In this document: positions 26,946 to 35,340 of the stretch, one piece after another
Layout of the letters: each line of letters begins with the position of its first letter
How positions within the stretch are numbered: position 1 is the first letter of the stretch
From: CAVORB01 sp963698495
GTDB taxonomy: Bacteria > Pseudomonadota > Gammaproteobacteria > Chromatiales > Chromatiaceae
DNA length: 64,000 nt
Reading direction: 5' to 3'
NCBI GenBank assembly: GCA_963698495.1
Contig: CAVORB010000018.1
Location: 1-64,000 of the forward strand
Made by a program: the position numbers and the translations under genes
The notes under the pieces: generated by a model
Told to the model about the DNA's origin: nothing
Databases searched by the model: none
What the model saw: the letters and a program-made list of their open reading frames with translations, nothing else

Positions 26946-27668
26946 CGAGCGCACATGCGTTGTGATCGGCACGCCGTATTTGCCTGCCAGAGCCGTTACC
27001 GCGTTGATTTCGGGGCTGCCAACCACGGTGTAGTAGCCGATGGGATAGGCAATCCCGATCCCGCCCTGCTTCAGTTCCGCTTCGATCGCATCGACGATTG
27101 CCGCCTCATCCAGTGGATCGTATGTCTTTGTCTTGAATTGCGCACCATCCTCCACGGCCGCCCCGAGAGCCGTGCTATAGAGGATACGTCCGTTCGGCTT
27201 CCCTTCGTGGAGCACCGCCACACGGGCACCGACATGCGCCACATTCGTCCCGTAATTGACGAACGACTTGCCTTCCCAGAATTCGTAGAACTCCTGAACC
27301 GGAAACGCGCCTACCTCGAGGTCCAACGGCGTCGTCACGCCGTCCCGAACATACAGCTTGTGTCCGAACTCCGACTGCGCATGAGCGTGATAATCGAGAA
27401 ACCCCGGGGCGACGACGTGGCCCTTAGCGTCGATCGCCCGCGTACCGTCGATGTCATTGGTCGTGATCTCGGTGATGTAGCCGTTGTTGATGCCAACATT
27501 CGCGACCGCATCAAACCCGGTTTCGGGGTCCATGACCCGCCCGTTCTTGATGACCAGATCGAAGCCCCCGGCCAAGGCGGGTGTCGCCAGCAGCTGAGCC
27601 GATAACAGGGCCGCCGAAACAAGCGGCAGGTTTTTCATCCCCAAGCGAAGGCTTGTTGCGATGTGCAT
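26853..27668 (-). pseudogene. Exported amidohydrolase (N-acyl-D-amino-acid deacylase-like), C-terminally truncated
   Basis: The ATG at 27668 (AGAGGA about 10 nt upstream) starts a signal peptide ending ATPALAG. The next 200 residues match the amidohydrolase family: DLVIKNGRVMDPETGFD, then the metal-site motif GFLDYHAHAQ and GVTTPLDLEVGAFP. Homology stops after VPITTHVR at about 26950, roughly half of the usual 480-550 residues; the last 30 codons are out-of-frame SulP sequence. The enzyme would lack its second half of the barrel and should be inactive. Confidence 0.8.
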
Positions 27669-28292
27669 AGCGCGGAGTCCTCTCGGTAAATGGCTAAGGT
27701 TTGATGCTGGATCGGTCGTTTCTTGTTATTCCACCCGGCCGCGTTACATAACCATGTGGCCGCGCTCACTTTTTTCTGGGTCGGCCCTGTCCGAGGCGTG
27801 AGGCCACCCCTCTGCCCGTGACACATTCGGCGACTCCGAGCCTAGTGTTCGCGAACCAGGATGGTGATGCAAATGAGGGCAAAGGCCCCGGCTGGCAGGC
27901 GTCGGCCTGGTCCGCCTTGGCTTGTCGGGATAGGTTTCGGCAATGGCATGACGATGTTCGAGTCAGTTCCCTGGTATGTCGTCCGACGATACGGAAGTCC
28001 GTTGCCGCGGACTATGCAGATCTTCCGCATTGCCCCGTCGCGTCAGCTGCCTTCGCCATGGGAACGGAACGGGTGCCGACCCCAGGCTGAAGATGCTTGT
28101 CAGACCCGGTGTCGTCGAGAATCCAGGAGCAGTCCCTTGCCCGTGAGACGCCCGTGAGACGCCCGGTACGGCGCGGCGGACTGCACCCGAGGGGGAAACA
28201 AGGGCTTGCCGGTTTGCTCAGCCAGAGGAAAGCCCTCAAGATGCTTCGAACTGCTTGTACCGAAGTCCGTTCGACTTGGAGAATCCGCATCC
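27669..28292. other. Divergent intergenic region
   Basis: About 620 bp between the amidohydrolase remnant (minus) and an AraC gene (plus). No gene is seen. It includes an 11-bp tandem duplication at 28140-28161. Confidence 0.45.
28140..28161 (+). repeat. Tandem 11-bp duplication (cccgtgagacg x2)
   Basis: cccgtgagacg occurs twice in succession (28140-28150, 28151-28161), followed by a third partial ccc. It lies about 130 bp upstream of the AraC start codon. Confidence 0.6.
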
Positions 28293-29279
28293 ATGACAAC
28301 TGACGTCCACGACCGATCACACGGGTTGTTCTCCTGGCAAGGCTCCGGCCTGCCGGACTACACCCCGATCGAGCGCCGGTTGCCCCTGCTCGAGAACAGC
28401 GTCATACAGGTGCGCCCCGGACCTTTCGTGGCCGGCGCCAAGATCATCTCGGGCGGAGGGGCGACCGTTATCCGAAGTTTCGTCAAGCCGCATTCCGTCG
28501 GCGTCATCGTGCTCGACCCGAGCATGGTGGGTTTCCTGGTCCCTCTGCGGTGGGCGGATAGTTTCAGGATCGATGGCGTCGCGGCGGCACCCAACATGAT
28601 GCACATGGCCGGGGAAGGCGACGTTGCCCACACGCGCGGTGGACAACGCGAACAGTTTGGATGCATCTTGAACCGAGCGAGCTTCGTCGAGACCGTCTCT
28701 GCCCTGCGCGGCGTGGACCCGGACGAGTTGCCCCTGACAGAGCGCGCGCTCGCGATGTCACCAAACGCCTACGCGCGGTTGAAGGACGGATTGAGAGACG
28801 CTTTCGCCAGGTTTCTGCATACTGGCACCGTGGCCAAATCGCCCAATATCGAGGCCGATTTCAGCGACCGAATCTTCGAGTTGCTGATCGACGCCTACCT
28901 TGACGCGAGCCCTGAGCCAATGCCTAAGTCCGGCCGCATCAGGAACGCCGGTCGGGTCGTCCGCGCGGCCGAAGAACGTTTCGCCCAAGCCGGCAAGAAC
29001 GCGATATCGCTGGCCGACCTCTGCGCAGCGGCGAGCGTCGGAAAGACGGCGCTGTATGTCGCGTTCGAGAGCTACTGTGGCGAGTCACCGATTGCCTATT
29101 TCCATAAACGTCGTCTGACAACGGCGCGCACCCGACTGCTCGAAAGCGACCGCCAAGCCGGGGCGGTCACCCGCGTCGCGCTCAGTGTCGGGCTGACAGA
29201 GCTCGGTCGGTTTGCGCGTGATTACCGGCGGTTGTACGGCGAATCACCATCGGTGACGTGTAAGAGGACTGCCCCATGA
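28293..29279 (+). CDS. AraC-family transcriptional regulator
   Basis: 328 aa. The ATG at 28293 has GGAG about 10 nt upstream. The N-terminal 220 residues are a cupin-like sensing domain with no clear ligand clue. The C-terminal 100 residues are the two-helix-turn-helix AraC domain (ISLADLCAAASVGKTALYVAFESYCGESP..YFHKRRL and VTRVALSVGLTELGRFARDYRRLYGESP). It lies between the two DUF3124 paralogs and reads toward the second one, so it may control that gene. Confidence 0.88.
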   Translation: MTTDVHDRSHGLFSWQGSGLPDYTPIERRLPLLENSVIQVRPGPFVAGAKIISGGGATVIRSFVKPHSVGVIVLDPSMVGFLVPLRWADSFRIDGVAAAPNMMHMAGEGDVAHTRGGQREQFGCILNRASFVETVSALRGVDPDELPLTERALAMSPNAYARLKDGLRDAFARFLHTGTVAKSPNIEADFSDRIFELLIDAYLDASPEPMPKSGRIRNAGRVVRAAEERFAQAGKNAISLADLCAAASVGKTALYVAFESYCGESPIAYFHKRRLTTARTRLLESDRQAGAVTRVALSVGLTELGRFARDYRRLYGESPSVTCKRTAP

Positions 29280-29555
29280 ACCGCGCGGCAGCCGGGTTTG
29301 CTGGACAGGCTTCGAATTGATCTCGAGAGATCGCCTGCACCATGACGCAGGTGGATGGGTTCGAAAAGGTCATCCGAGCCCGCCTCCTTCGGCGAAAAAC
29401 GAACACAAAAAGGTGACTCGCGAACCTGGCGAATCGATCGACGGCTCGTCAAGCGGTCGGCATCGCGCTTGTTTCCGCTGCAGTTCGTCCCGGACACTGG
29501 CGATTGAAGTTTCAGTTCCATCAACGCATTCCATCATCACCAGTGTGGAAAGAAC

Positions 29556-30092
29556 ATGACAACACTTCCTTCAGCCATCACGCGAACCACACAGTTGGTC
29601 CGCCTTGCTATTGGCCTAGCGAGCACGCTTCTGCAAGGCGTTTTTCCGAATCGAGCAGCAGCGTAAGATGCCGCGGCCGAGACCAAGAGCTCACATCACG
29701 CGCGGGTCGGCGAGGTCGTCTACGTGCCGGTTTATTCTCACCTCTTGCAGGGAGAAATGGGATCGCGACAGCCGCTCTCGTCAACTTTGGTCATCCACAA
29801 TGTCGACCTTGGAAAGACGATCCGCGTGACCAGTGTTCGGTACTACGACCATTCCTGTACCCACCTCAAGGAGTACATTGACGATCCGCATCCCCTGGGC
29901 CCGTTCGCTTGCGCCAATTTCGTCGTCGACATCAGAGAAGATCAGGGCGGCGTGGGTGCGAACTTCATTGTCGAGTGGCAGGCGTCCGAAGCGGTCATCA
30001 GCCTCATCATCGAGGCAATCATGAACGGGGGAACCGGGACGCGGGGCCTATCGTTCGTCAGCCAAGGCAAGGTTATCGAAACCCGCCCGTAG
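29556..30092 (+). pseudogene. DUF3124 paralog with premature TAA in signal-peptide junction
   Basis: The ATG at 29556 starts a signal-peptide-like segment (LVRLAIGLASTLLQGVFPNRAAA), then a TAA at 29664-29666, then in the same frame the whole DUF3124 domain (VGEVVYVPVYSHLLQGEM to GKVIETRP). The intact paralog at 25574-26110 has AAQDA where this copy has AA-stop-DA, so a single CAA-to-TAA change explains the stop. The remaining frame could start at GTG 29724 and give a 122-aa cytoplasmic domain without a signal. The domain is well conserved, so the loss is recent or readthrough occurs. Confidence 0.8.
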
Positions 30093-30738
30093 TTCACTAT
30101 TTGTCGGTTTCAAACCGGTCGGAACACTTGGCCCAGGACGCGAGACTGCTGCCATCCGCAACGGCCGTTTGCAAGGCGAGCCAATCGAAGCCCGCGCACA
30201 ACCGGGCTGCAACAGGGCTGAGTTGCCCACGCCCACACGACAACTCGGACGCTTTGAGAAGCAGGACAGCGTATCGATATACGGGCACCATCACGGGCTC
30301 TTCCTGACGCTCTCGAGAGCGCCGGGACGTCGCGGATCGATCTCATCCCCGAAAGCGAAGGCCAACATCCAGAATGGTCAGGGTGCGTTTCGGTCCAGAC
30401 AGGAAAGAGTGGACTGTCGACGTGTGGAAGAGGCGGACTCGTGCTGACAACAGAGGGCGCCGCCTCGGTTTCTACCGAAGCCGTACGTCCGGTATGCACA
30501 ATGAAACGGCCACACTCGAAACGGCTTTAACGAAGCTAAAGCCAGTGGAGCCGGGTACCGTTGTCTCGCCTGTTCCAATCCTGCGCCATCGCCGCGGACC
30601 AGGGCGAGAGCAGACGAAAGTCGAGACGGTGCGGCGTGACCCGCGCCGGGTTCTCGGGCCTTCAAAGAGAAGGGAACGCCTCCCCCGGCGGGGGAGGGAG
30701 CCACTGCGCGCGATCGAAGGCCTGGATGAGCAGCGCAC
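30093..30738. other. Convergent intergenic region with GC-rich hairpin
   Basis: About 650 bp between two 3' ends. CCTCCCCC-GGC-GGGGGAGG near 30679-30697 forms a strong short hairpin and could end the minus-strand DUF393 transcript. No gene is recognised. Confidence 0.5.
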
Positions 30739-31176
30739 TCATCGACCACTCCCACAGGTACGCTCGTCGCACGCTCGGCGCAGGCGCCAGCGTGCAAACG
30801 ACGCATAGACCCTGTCGAGCAGAGGCAGCAGGCGCAGCAACCTGAGGGTGCGCGCCAGCCAACGATAACCTGGCAGATGCGACCAGAGCTCGGCGAAGCC
30901 AAAGGCGCCGGTCTGCCAGTGCCCCGCCGTGTCACGGACGTGAAGACGGGCCATGGCAAGCTCCCGGCTCAGACCATAGGTCGCGAGTGGCGCGTCCGCG
31001 CGCGCGATGTCGATCCAGAGGACGCGCTCGGCCCCGCGCAGCCGCCGGTAGTGGGCGATCTCGCGTCGGCATAGGGGGCAGGCCCCGTCGTAGAAGACCG
31101 TCGCGGCTGGGTCCGCGGCGTCGACGTTCTCGGCGAGCCCCGCGGCCGCCAGCGGCTCAGATCTTAGCTTGGACAT
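30739..31176 (-). CDS. DCC-family (DUF393) thiol-disulfide-type protein
   Basis: 145 aa. The DUF393 signature is the N-terminal YDGACPLCRREIAHYR (CxxC preceded by DG), followed by YGLSRELAMARLHVRD..G and LPGYRWLARTLRLL. The family is thioredoxin-like, and its biochemistry is poorly known. It is the last gene of the minus-strand photolyase operon, 12 nt after the SDR gene. A shortened second member is encoded at 33614-33925 in the same operon. Confidence 0.85.
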   Translation of the reverse strand: MSKLRSEPLAAAGLAENVDAADPAATVFYDGACPLCRREIAHYRRLRGAERVLWIDIARADAPLATYGLSRELAMARLHVRDTAGHWQTGAFGFAELWSHLPGYRWLARTLRLLRLLPLLDRVYASFARWRLRRACDERTCGSGR

Positions 31177-31188
31177 GCTGATCCCTCC

Positions 31189-31881
31189 CTAGCCGAAACG
31201 GCGCAGGCTGCCCATACCGCCGTCGACGTGCAACACCTGTCCCGTTACCCAGCCGGCGTCCTCGCTGAGGAGGAAGCGGGCGGCGGAGGCGATGTCGCTC
31301 GGCTGGCCGATGCGCCCGAGCGGATGTCGCTCGGCGGCTGCGGCGCGCTGGCGATCCGTGCGCAGCAGACCGGCCGCGAGGGGGGTGTCGGTGAGCGAGG
31401 GCGCGATGGCATTGACGCGGATACCGGGGGCGAGCTCGGCGGCAAGCGACCTGGTCAACCCCTCGACAGCTCCCTTCGCCGACGCGATCGAGGCGTGCAT
31501 CGGCATCCCGGTGGCGACGGCGACGGTAGAGAAGAGCACGACGCTCGCCTGACCTGCCGCCTTCAGCGCTGGCAGCGCGGCGCGCAGCGCGCGCACGGCG
31601 CCGAGCAGGTTGAGCTCGAAATCGGCGCCGAAGTCCTCGTCGCGCAGACGGTGGAAGGGCTGCAACCGGATACTACCCGGGCAGTAGACAAACCCCTCCA
31701 GGGTGTCCGGCAGCTCGTCCACCGGGAAGTCACCGGTGGTCGCGTCCCAGACAACGTGGCGCTCGGCTCGTCCCGCCAAGGCTCCTCGCGACGAGGTCCA
31801 CACGCGGTGTGACGGCTCCAGCTCGGCGACGAGGGTCTGACCGACAGCGCTGCTTGCACCGACTATGAGTACGTTTGACAT
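31189..31881 (-). CDS. SDR-family oxidoreductase lacking the catalytic Tyr
   Basis: 230 aa. The Rossmann start VLIVGASSAVGQTL and the FSTVAVATGMPMH (catalytic Ser region), SAKGAVEGLTRSLAAELAPGIRVNAIAPSLTDTPL and GQVLHVDGGMGSL blocks place it in the short-chain dehydrogenases. In the YxxxK position it reads IASAK, so the general-acid Tyr is replaced by Ile while Lys is kept. Related light-cluster SDRs may share this. Such a protein may bind NAD(P)H without classical dehydrogenase activity. It is translated 36 nt after DUF2256 in the photolyase operon. Confidence 0.85.
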   Translation of the reverse strand: MSNVLIVGASSAVGQTLVAELEPSHRVWTSSRGALAGRAERHVVWDATTGDFPVDELPDTLEGFVYCPGSIRLQPFHRLRDEDFGADFELNLLGAVRALRAALPALKAAGQASVVLFSTVAVATGMPMHASIASAKGAVEGLTRSLAAELAPGIRVNAIAPSLTDTPLAAGLLRTDRQRAAAAERHPLGRIGQPSDIASAARFLLSEDAGWVTGQVLHVDGGMGSLRRFG

Positions 31882-31917
31882 GAATCTCTCCAGGCATTAT
31901 TTGAACATGATCGGCAG

Positions 31918-32094
31918 CTAGGCCCGATCTCCAGGGATTCGGCCCGTTCCACCTGTTTTCACCGCCCGTCGGCAGCGCTCGGAGCAGTAGCGCACAGCCT
32001 CCCAGCAGTCCTTCCACTTACGCCGCCAAGCGAACGCGCGGCCGCAGACCGTGCAGGTCTTGCTCGGAAGATGCGCCTTACGACATGCCGTCAT
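31918..32094 (-). CDS. DUF2256 small zinc-ribbon-like protein
   Basis: 58 aa. It contains KTCTVCGRAFAWRRKWKDCWEAVRYCSERCRR, the four-plus-cysteine DUF2256 motif (CxxC...C...CxxxC), which looks like a small zinc-binding fold. The ATG (32094) overlaps the stop of the photolyase gene as ATGA, so translation is coupled. DUF2256 genes are typically found next to cryptochrome/photolyase genes, supporting a shared job in that pathway. Confidence 0.88.
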   Translation of the reverse strand: MTACRKAHLPSKTCTVCGRAFAWRRKWKDCWEAVRYCSERCRRAVKTGGTGRIPGDRA

Positions 32095-33617
32095 GGCTCG
32101 ACATTGTTCCGCCCTGGCCAACTGCGACGGCGCTGCGCACTTTTTCGACTTCCGTGGCGGCGCATGATCTCTCGGCTTTCGCCGCGCGCGGACAGGTCGC
32201 GGCGCGCGCTCGTGATGGCGCGGCGAGCCTCGCGGGCACTCTGCTCGTGATCGACGATGCGCATCGGATAGTGTTCTCCGATGCGCACGCCGCAGCGCCG
32301 CTGTTCCCGCTCCGGCATCGTCCAAGGGGTGTGGATCCATTCGTTTGCCACCGGTTCGAGCTCCGGTACCCAGCGGCGGATGAACGCACCTTGCGGGTCC
32401 TGATCGAGGGACTGCTTGACGGGGTTGTAGATGCGCAGCGTATTGATGCCCGTGGTCCCCGACTGCATCTGCACCTGCGAGTAGTGAATGCCGGGCTCGT
32501 AGTCGGTGAACAGGCGCGCGAGGTGCAGTGCCGGGTCGCGCCAGTGCAGCCAGAGCTGATAGCTCGAGAAGGATACGAGCATGGCGCGCATGCGGAAGTT
32601 GAGCCAGCCGCTAGCGGCTAGGCTGCGCATGCAGGCATCGACTAGAGGAAAGCCCGTCTCGCCGCGTCGCCAGGCATCGAAGCGTGCACCGTCGAAGCGG
32701 TCTTCGCGCAGCCCGTCGACCGCGCGGTGCAGGTTCTCGAACTCGAGCCGCGGCTCGGCCTCGAGCTTCTGCATGAAGTGGCAGTGCCAGTGCAGCCGCC
32801 CCTCGAAAGCCGCGAGCGCGCGGCCCCAGCCGTCGCGCCGCCCTGCTGCGGCGATCTGCTCGCGGCGCAGCCGCGTCGCCTGCGTAATCTCGCGCATGGA
32901 GAGCGTGCCCCAGGCGAGATGCGGCGAGAGCCTTGAGCAGCTCTGTTCGGCCGTCAACGGACTCGAAATCTCGCGGTGGTAGCCATGGCCGCGCTCGCTC
33001 AGGAAGCTCTCCAGCGTCGCCACGCCCGCGCGCCGGCCCCCGATCTGGCGTTCGGGGCAGGGGTCCTCGGTCAGGCCCAGCTCTTCCGGCTCGGGGATCA
33101 CGCCGGGCTCGAACTCGGGTACGCGCGTGAGGGCTCGCGGTGGTGGGATCAGTGTGCTGCGCATGCGCCGCTCCCAGGTGCGCGACCAGCCGTCGCGGTT
33201 GAGCAGAGCGCGCACCACCCCGTTTTGCGGAAGCTCGTGCCAGGGCACGCCGCGTTCGGCGAGCAGTGCGGCGACCGCCCGGTCGCGCGCGTAGGTCCAC
33301 GCGTTACCGGTTTCCTCGTGCGACCAGACACCGGCGACGGGACGCTCGCGCAGGAGATCGGCGAGCACTGAGCAGGCCTCTCCGCGGCGCACGACCAGCG
33401 CCTGACCGAGCGCGGCCAGCGCCTCACGCAGCTCGCGCAGCGACTCGGTGACGAAGGCCCACTGCCGTGACGAGGCATCGGGCTGCGACCAGAGGCCGGG
33501 CTCGGCGATGTAGAGCGGAAGAACCGGTCCCGCGGCCGCTGCCGCGGCGAGTGCCCCGTGGTCGTGTATGCGCAGGTCGCGCTTGAACCAGACAATTTGA
33601 AGCGCAGTGCGGGTCAC
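32091..33617 (-). CDS. Cryptochrome/DNA photolyase family flavoprotein
   Basis: 508 aa. N-terminal alpha/beta antenna domain (IVWFKRDLRIHDHGAL), then the FAD-binding domain with GYHREISSPLTAE, LSPHLAWGTLSMREITQ, GRLHWHCHFMQKLE, TGFPLVDACMRSL and GINTLRIYNPVKQSLDQDP. GTG start at 33617 overlaps the previous gene's stop (GTGA). It may repair UV photoproducts or act as a blue-light receptor. The C-terminal tail after residue 470 is basic and could bind DNA. It sits in a tightly coupled operon under a MerR regulator. Confidence 0.9.
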   Translation of the reverse strand: MTRTALQIVWFKRDLRIHDHGALAAAAAAGPVLPLYIAEPGLWSQPDASSRQWAFVTESLRELREALAALGQALVVRRGEACSVLADLLRERPVAGVWSHEETGNAWTYARDRAVAALLAERGVPWHELPQNGVVRALLNRDGWSRTWERRMRSTLIPPPRALTRVPEFEPGVIPEPEELGLTEDPCPERQIGGRRAGVATLESFLSERGHGYHREISSPLTAEQSCSRLSPHLAWGTLSMREITQATRLRREQIAAAGRRDGWGRALAAFEGRLHWHCHFMQKLEAEPRLEFENLHRAVDGLREDRFDGARFDAWRRGETGFPLVDACMRSLAASGWLNFRMRAMLVSFSSYQLWLHWRDPALHLARLFTDYEPGIHYSQVQMQSGTTGINTLRIYNPVKQSLDQDPQGAFIRRWVPELEPVANEWIHTPWTMPEREQRRCGVRIGEHYPMRIVDHEQSAREARRAITSARRDLSARGESREIMRRHGSRKSAQRRRSWPGRNNVEP

Positions 33618-33925
33618 GATGGTGTGCAGCTCCCCTCGGTATAGCGACGGCGGTTCCGATATGCGGCGAAGCGCGTGCCGGCGCTGTCGAACAGTGCAAG
33701 GAGAATCTCGGTGGCCAGTTTCCGTCTGAGCTCGTTACCTCCCCTCGATTCGGGCTGGGCATAGAGGTCGAGGCGAACAACGCCCGCAGCCCGATTGAGG
33801 CCACCGCGATGCGCGATCTCGCACCGACACAGCGGACACCCATGGTCGAAGCACATGATCGGCCTCATCGATCTAACCGAGGTAAGCCCCAAACGGGTCT
33901 CGCTTGATAATTCGGGCGCCATCAC
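33614..33925 (-). CDS. Short DCC-like (DUF393) protein
   Basis: 103 aa. CFDHGCPLCRCEIAHRGGLNRAAGVVRLDL is the DUF393 N-terminal half with its CPLC redox-type pair. The usual C-terminal half (YGL....RFHV..., LPGYRWLA) is missing and replaced by an unrelated basic tail, so it is either a naturally shortened member or decayed after an indel. ATG at 33925 overlaps the MerR stop as ATGA, and its stop overlaps the photolyase GTG, so it is in a coupled operon. Confidence 0.65.
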   Translation of the reverse strand: MMAPELSSETRLGLTSVRSMRPIMCFDHGCPLCRCEIAHRGGLNRAAGVVRLDLYAQPESRGGNELRRKLATEILLALFDSAGTRFAAYRNRRRYTEGSCTPS

Positions 33926-34917
33926 CGGACGTCTCCCGGCGCGCCCTCGATGACGATGTCGTCGGCTTCGACGACGCGCGCCAGCGCCGACTCCAGCAGT
34001 GAGCGCGCCCGCGCGGCGGCCGAGTGCAGAAATGCGTGCAAGGCCGCATCATCGACGTTCAGCACCTCGCACCCTTCACTGTAAGCCTCAAACGCGGCAA
34101 GACTGGAAATGAGATCGACGAGGTGGTGCGGGCACTCGCAGCGAACAGTCACCGAAGCCGCGGCGATTCTCGCGAGTGTGGCGTCATCGAAGCGGCGCGA
34201 CGGTAGGTCGCCCGAGATGTCCAGCCCGGCGTCTGCCAAGCGCGATGGATTCCTAATCGGGCGCGGGTTAAGCACCCGTATCCAGCGGTGCAGCTCGACG
34301 AGGTCGACGGGACCGCGGATCGGGAAAACACGCGGCGACTCCAGCCTCGCCAGCGTTGCTCGCGCGGCGAAGCCATAGACGACGATCGACCGCGCGGCGC
34401 CGATGCGCAGCAGCAGCTTGCCGATCTCGCGTACTTGCTCCGGCTGAATCGTGGCGTACTCGAGCACGATGATATCCGGGTCCATCCCTGGCGCCTGTGC
34501 GAGGAGCTCATCTTTCTCCGTGAAGCAACCCAGGAGCTGGACCTGGTCGCCCTCGGGCTGCTCCTGTCGCAGTCTGTTGGCGAGCGATGCGCCAAACGCC
34601 ACGACCCGACAGGGTCTCTCGGAGCCTTCAGGGATCTGTGGCAGCTCCGTGCCTCGAGCCCGTTGTTCGAGCTCGTCTCTGCCCAGGTTCGCCACGCAGC
34701 TAATCGCATCGCCGTCATCGACCAGTCTCTTAATGAGGGCCAGTCGCCCGACGTCATCCCGGCTGTACAGGCGCGTGCCTGTCTTGGAGCGGAACGGCGT
34801 TACGGCTCCATACCGGCGCTCCCACACGCGAAGCGTGTCTGGAGCAACCCCAGTCAACCGCGAAACAGCACCGATTCGGTAGCCCGGCTCTCCGACATTC
34901 CGATCCACGTTGTCCAT
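33922..34917 (-). CDS. MerR-family transcriptional regulator of the photolyase island
   Basis: 331 aa. Residues 13-80 form the MerR winged-helix DNA-binding domain (YRIGAVSRLTGVAPDTLRVWERRYG..TP.RS..G.RLYS..DV). The remaining 250 residues resemble the architecture of LitR/CarH-type light regulators (a helical part followed by a B12-binding-like Rossmann part), but I do not see the ExH or DxH..G cobalamin-binding motif, so it may be B12-independent. It is the first gene of the minus operon and reads away from the divergent plus operon, with repeated operator-like sequences in the gap. Confidence 0.85.
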   Translation of the reverse strand: MDNVDRNVGEPGYRIGAVSRLTGVAPDTLRVWERRYGAVTPFRSKTGTRLYSRDDVGRLALIKRLVDDGDAISCVANLGRDELEQRARGTELPQIPEGSERPCRVVAFGASLANRLRQEQPEGDQVQLLGCFTEKDELLAQAPGMDPDIIVLEYATIQPEQVREIGKLLLRIGAARSIVVYGFAARATLARLESPRVFPIRGPVDLVELHRWIRVLNPRPIRNPSRLADAGLDISGDLPSRRFDDATLARIAAASVTVRCECPHHLVDLISSLAAFEAYSEGCEVLNVDDAALHAFLHSAAARARSLLESALARVVEADDIVIEGAPGDVR

Positions 34918-35019
34918 GTATTGCCCATATCAAAAGATTTCTGACTGTGGATGGAAATATATTGTCCATCAAGGACCTTGACAAGTAGAAAGTGGGAGAT
35001 TACTTTTGTCCTAGACAAA
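34910..35019. promoter_or_regulatory. Divergent promoter with repeated TTGYCCAT elements and TTTGTC-CTA-GACAAA palindrome
   Basis: TTGTCCAT occurs at 34910-34917 (overlapping the merR start) and 34962-34969, TTGCCCAT at 34921-34928, and TTGTCCTA at 35006-35013, all in one orientation and separated by 11, 41 and 44 bp, close to whole helical turns. TTTGTC-CTA-GACAAA (35005-35019) is a perfect palindrome, and TTGTC...GACAA is also spaced at 34962-34966 / 34980-34984. The repetition around both start sites suggests MerR binding and autoregulation. Confidence 0.55.
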
Positions 35020-35049
35020 CGAAAACGCAGGTACACACGAGCGCGAAAC

Positions 35050-35340
35050 ATGAACACCACGAGAGTGAGCAACAGCCGTAACCCAATCCGACGCCGCCGG
35101 TATCTTCTCGCCGCGGGCTACAGCCTGACGTCAATCCTGATCGCACCGACGCTTCAAGCTGAGCAGTCCGGTGCCAGGGAAGACGGGTTCAACTCCGGCA
35201 TCTACCCAGTACCAAGCGCACTTCCGTTCCTTCGCGACCGCTACGTGCAGGTGAAACCGCGCAAAGAAGAACCGGTGACACCAGCCCGAAGCGCAGATCC
35301 GAGCCAACCACCAACAGCCCTGTACGGAGACCCACAATGA
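35050..35340 (+). CDS. Small exported protein, 96 aa, unknown
   Basis: First gene of the plus-strand arm of the light island. The ATG at 35050 starts a signal-peptide-like segment (RRRRYLLAAGYSLTSILIAPTLQAEQ) followed by a Pro-rich polar tail (YPVPSALPFLRDRYVQVKPRKEEPV). No family recognised. Its stop overlaps the next gene's ATG (ATGA at 35337), so the two are co-translated. Confidence 0.65.
   Translation: MNTTRVSNSRNPIRRRRYLLAAGYSLTSILIAPTLQAEQSGAREDGFNSGIYPVPSALPFLRDRYVQVKPRKEEPVTPARSADPSQPPTALYGDPQ

Noticed and set aside
30378..30959. 193-codon minus-strand open frame
   Set aside because: Out of frame with the DUF393 gene it overlaps, no domain.
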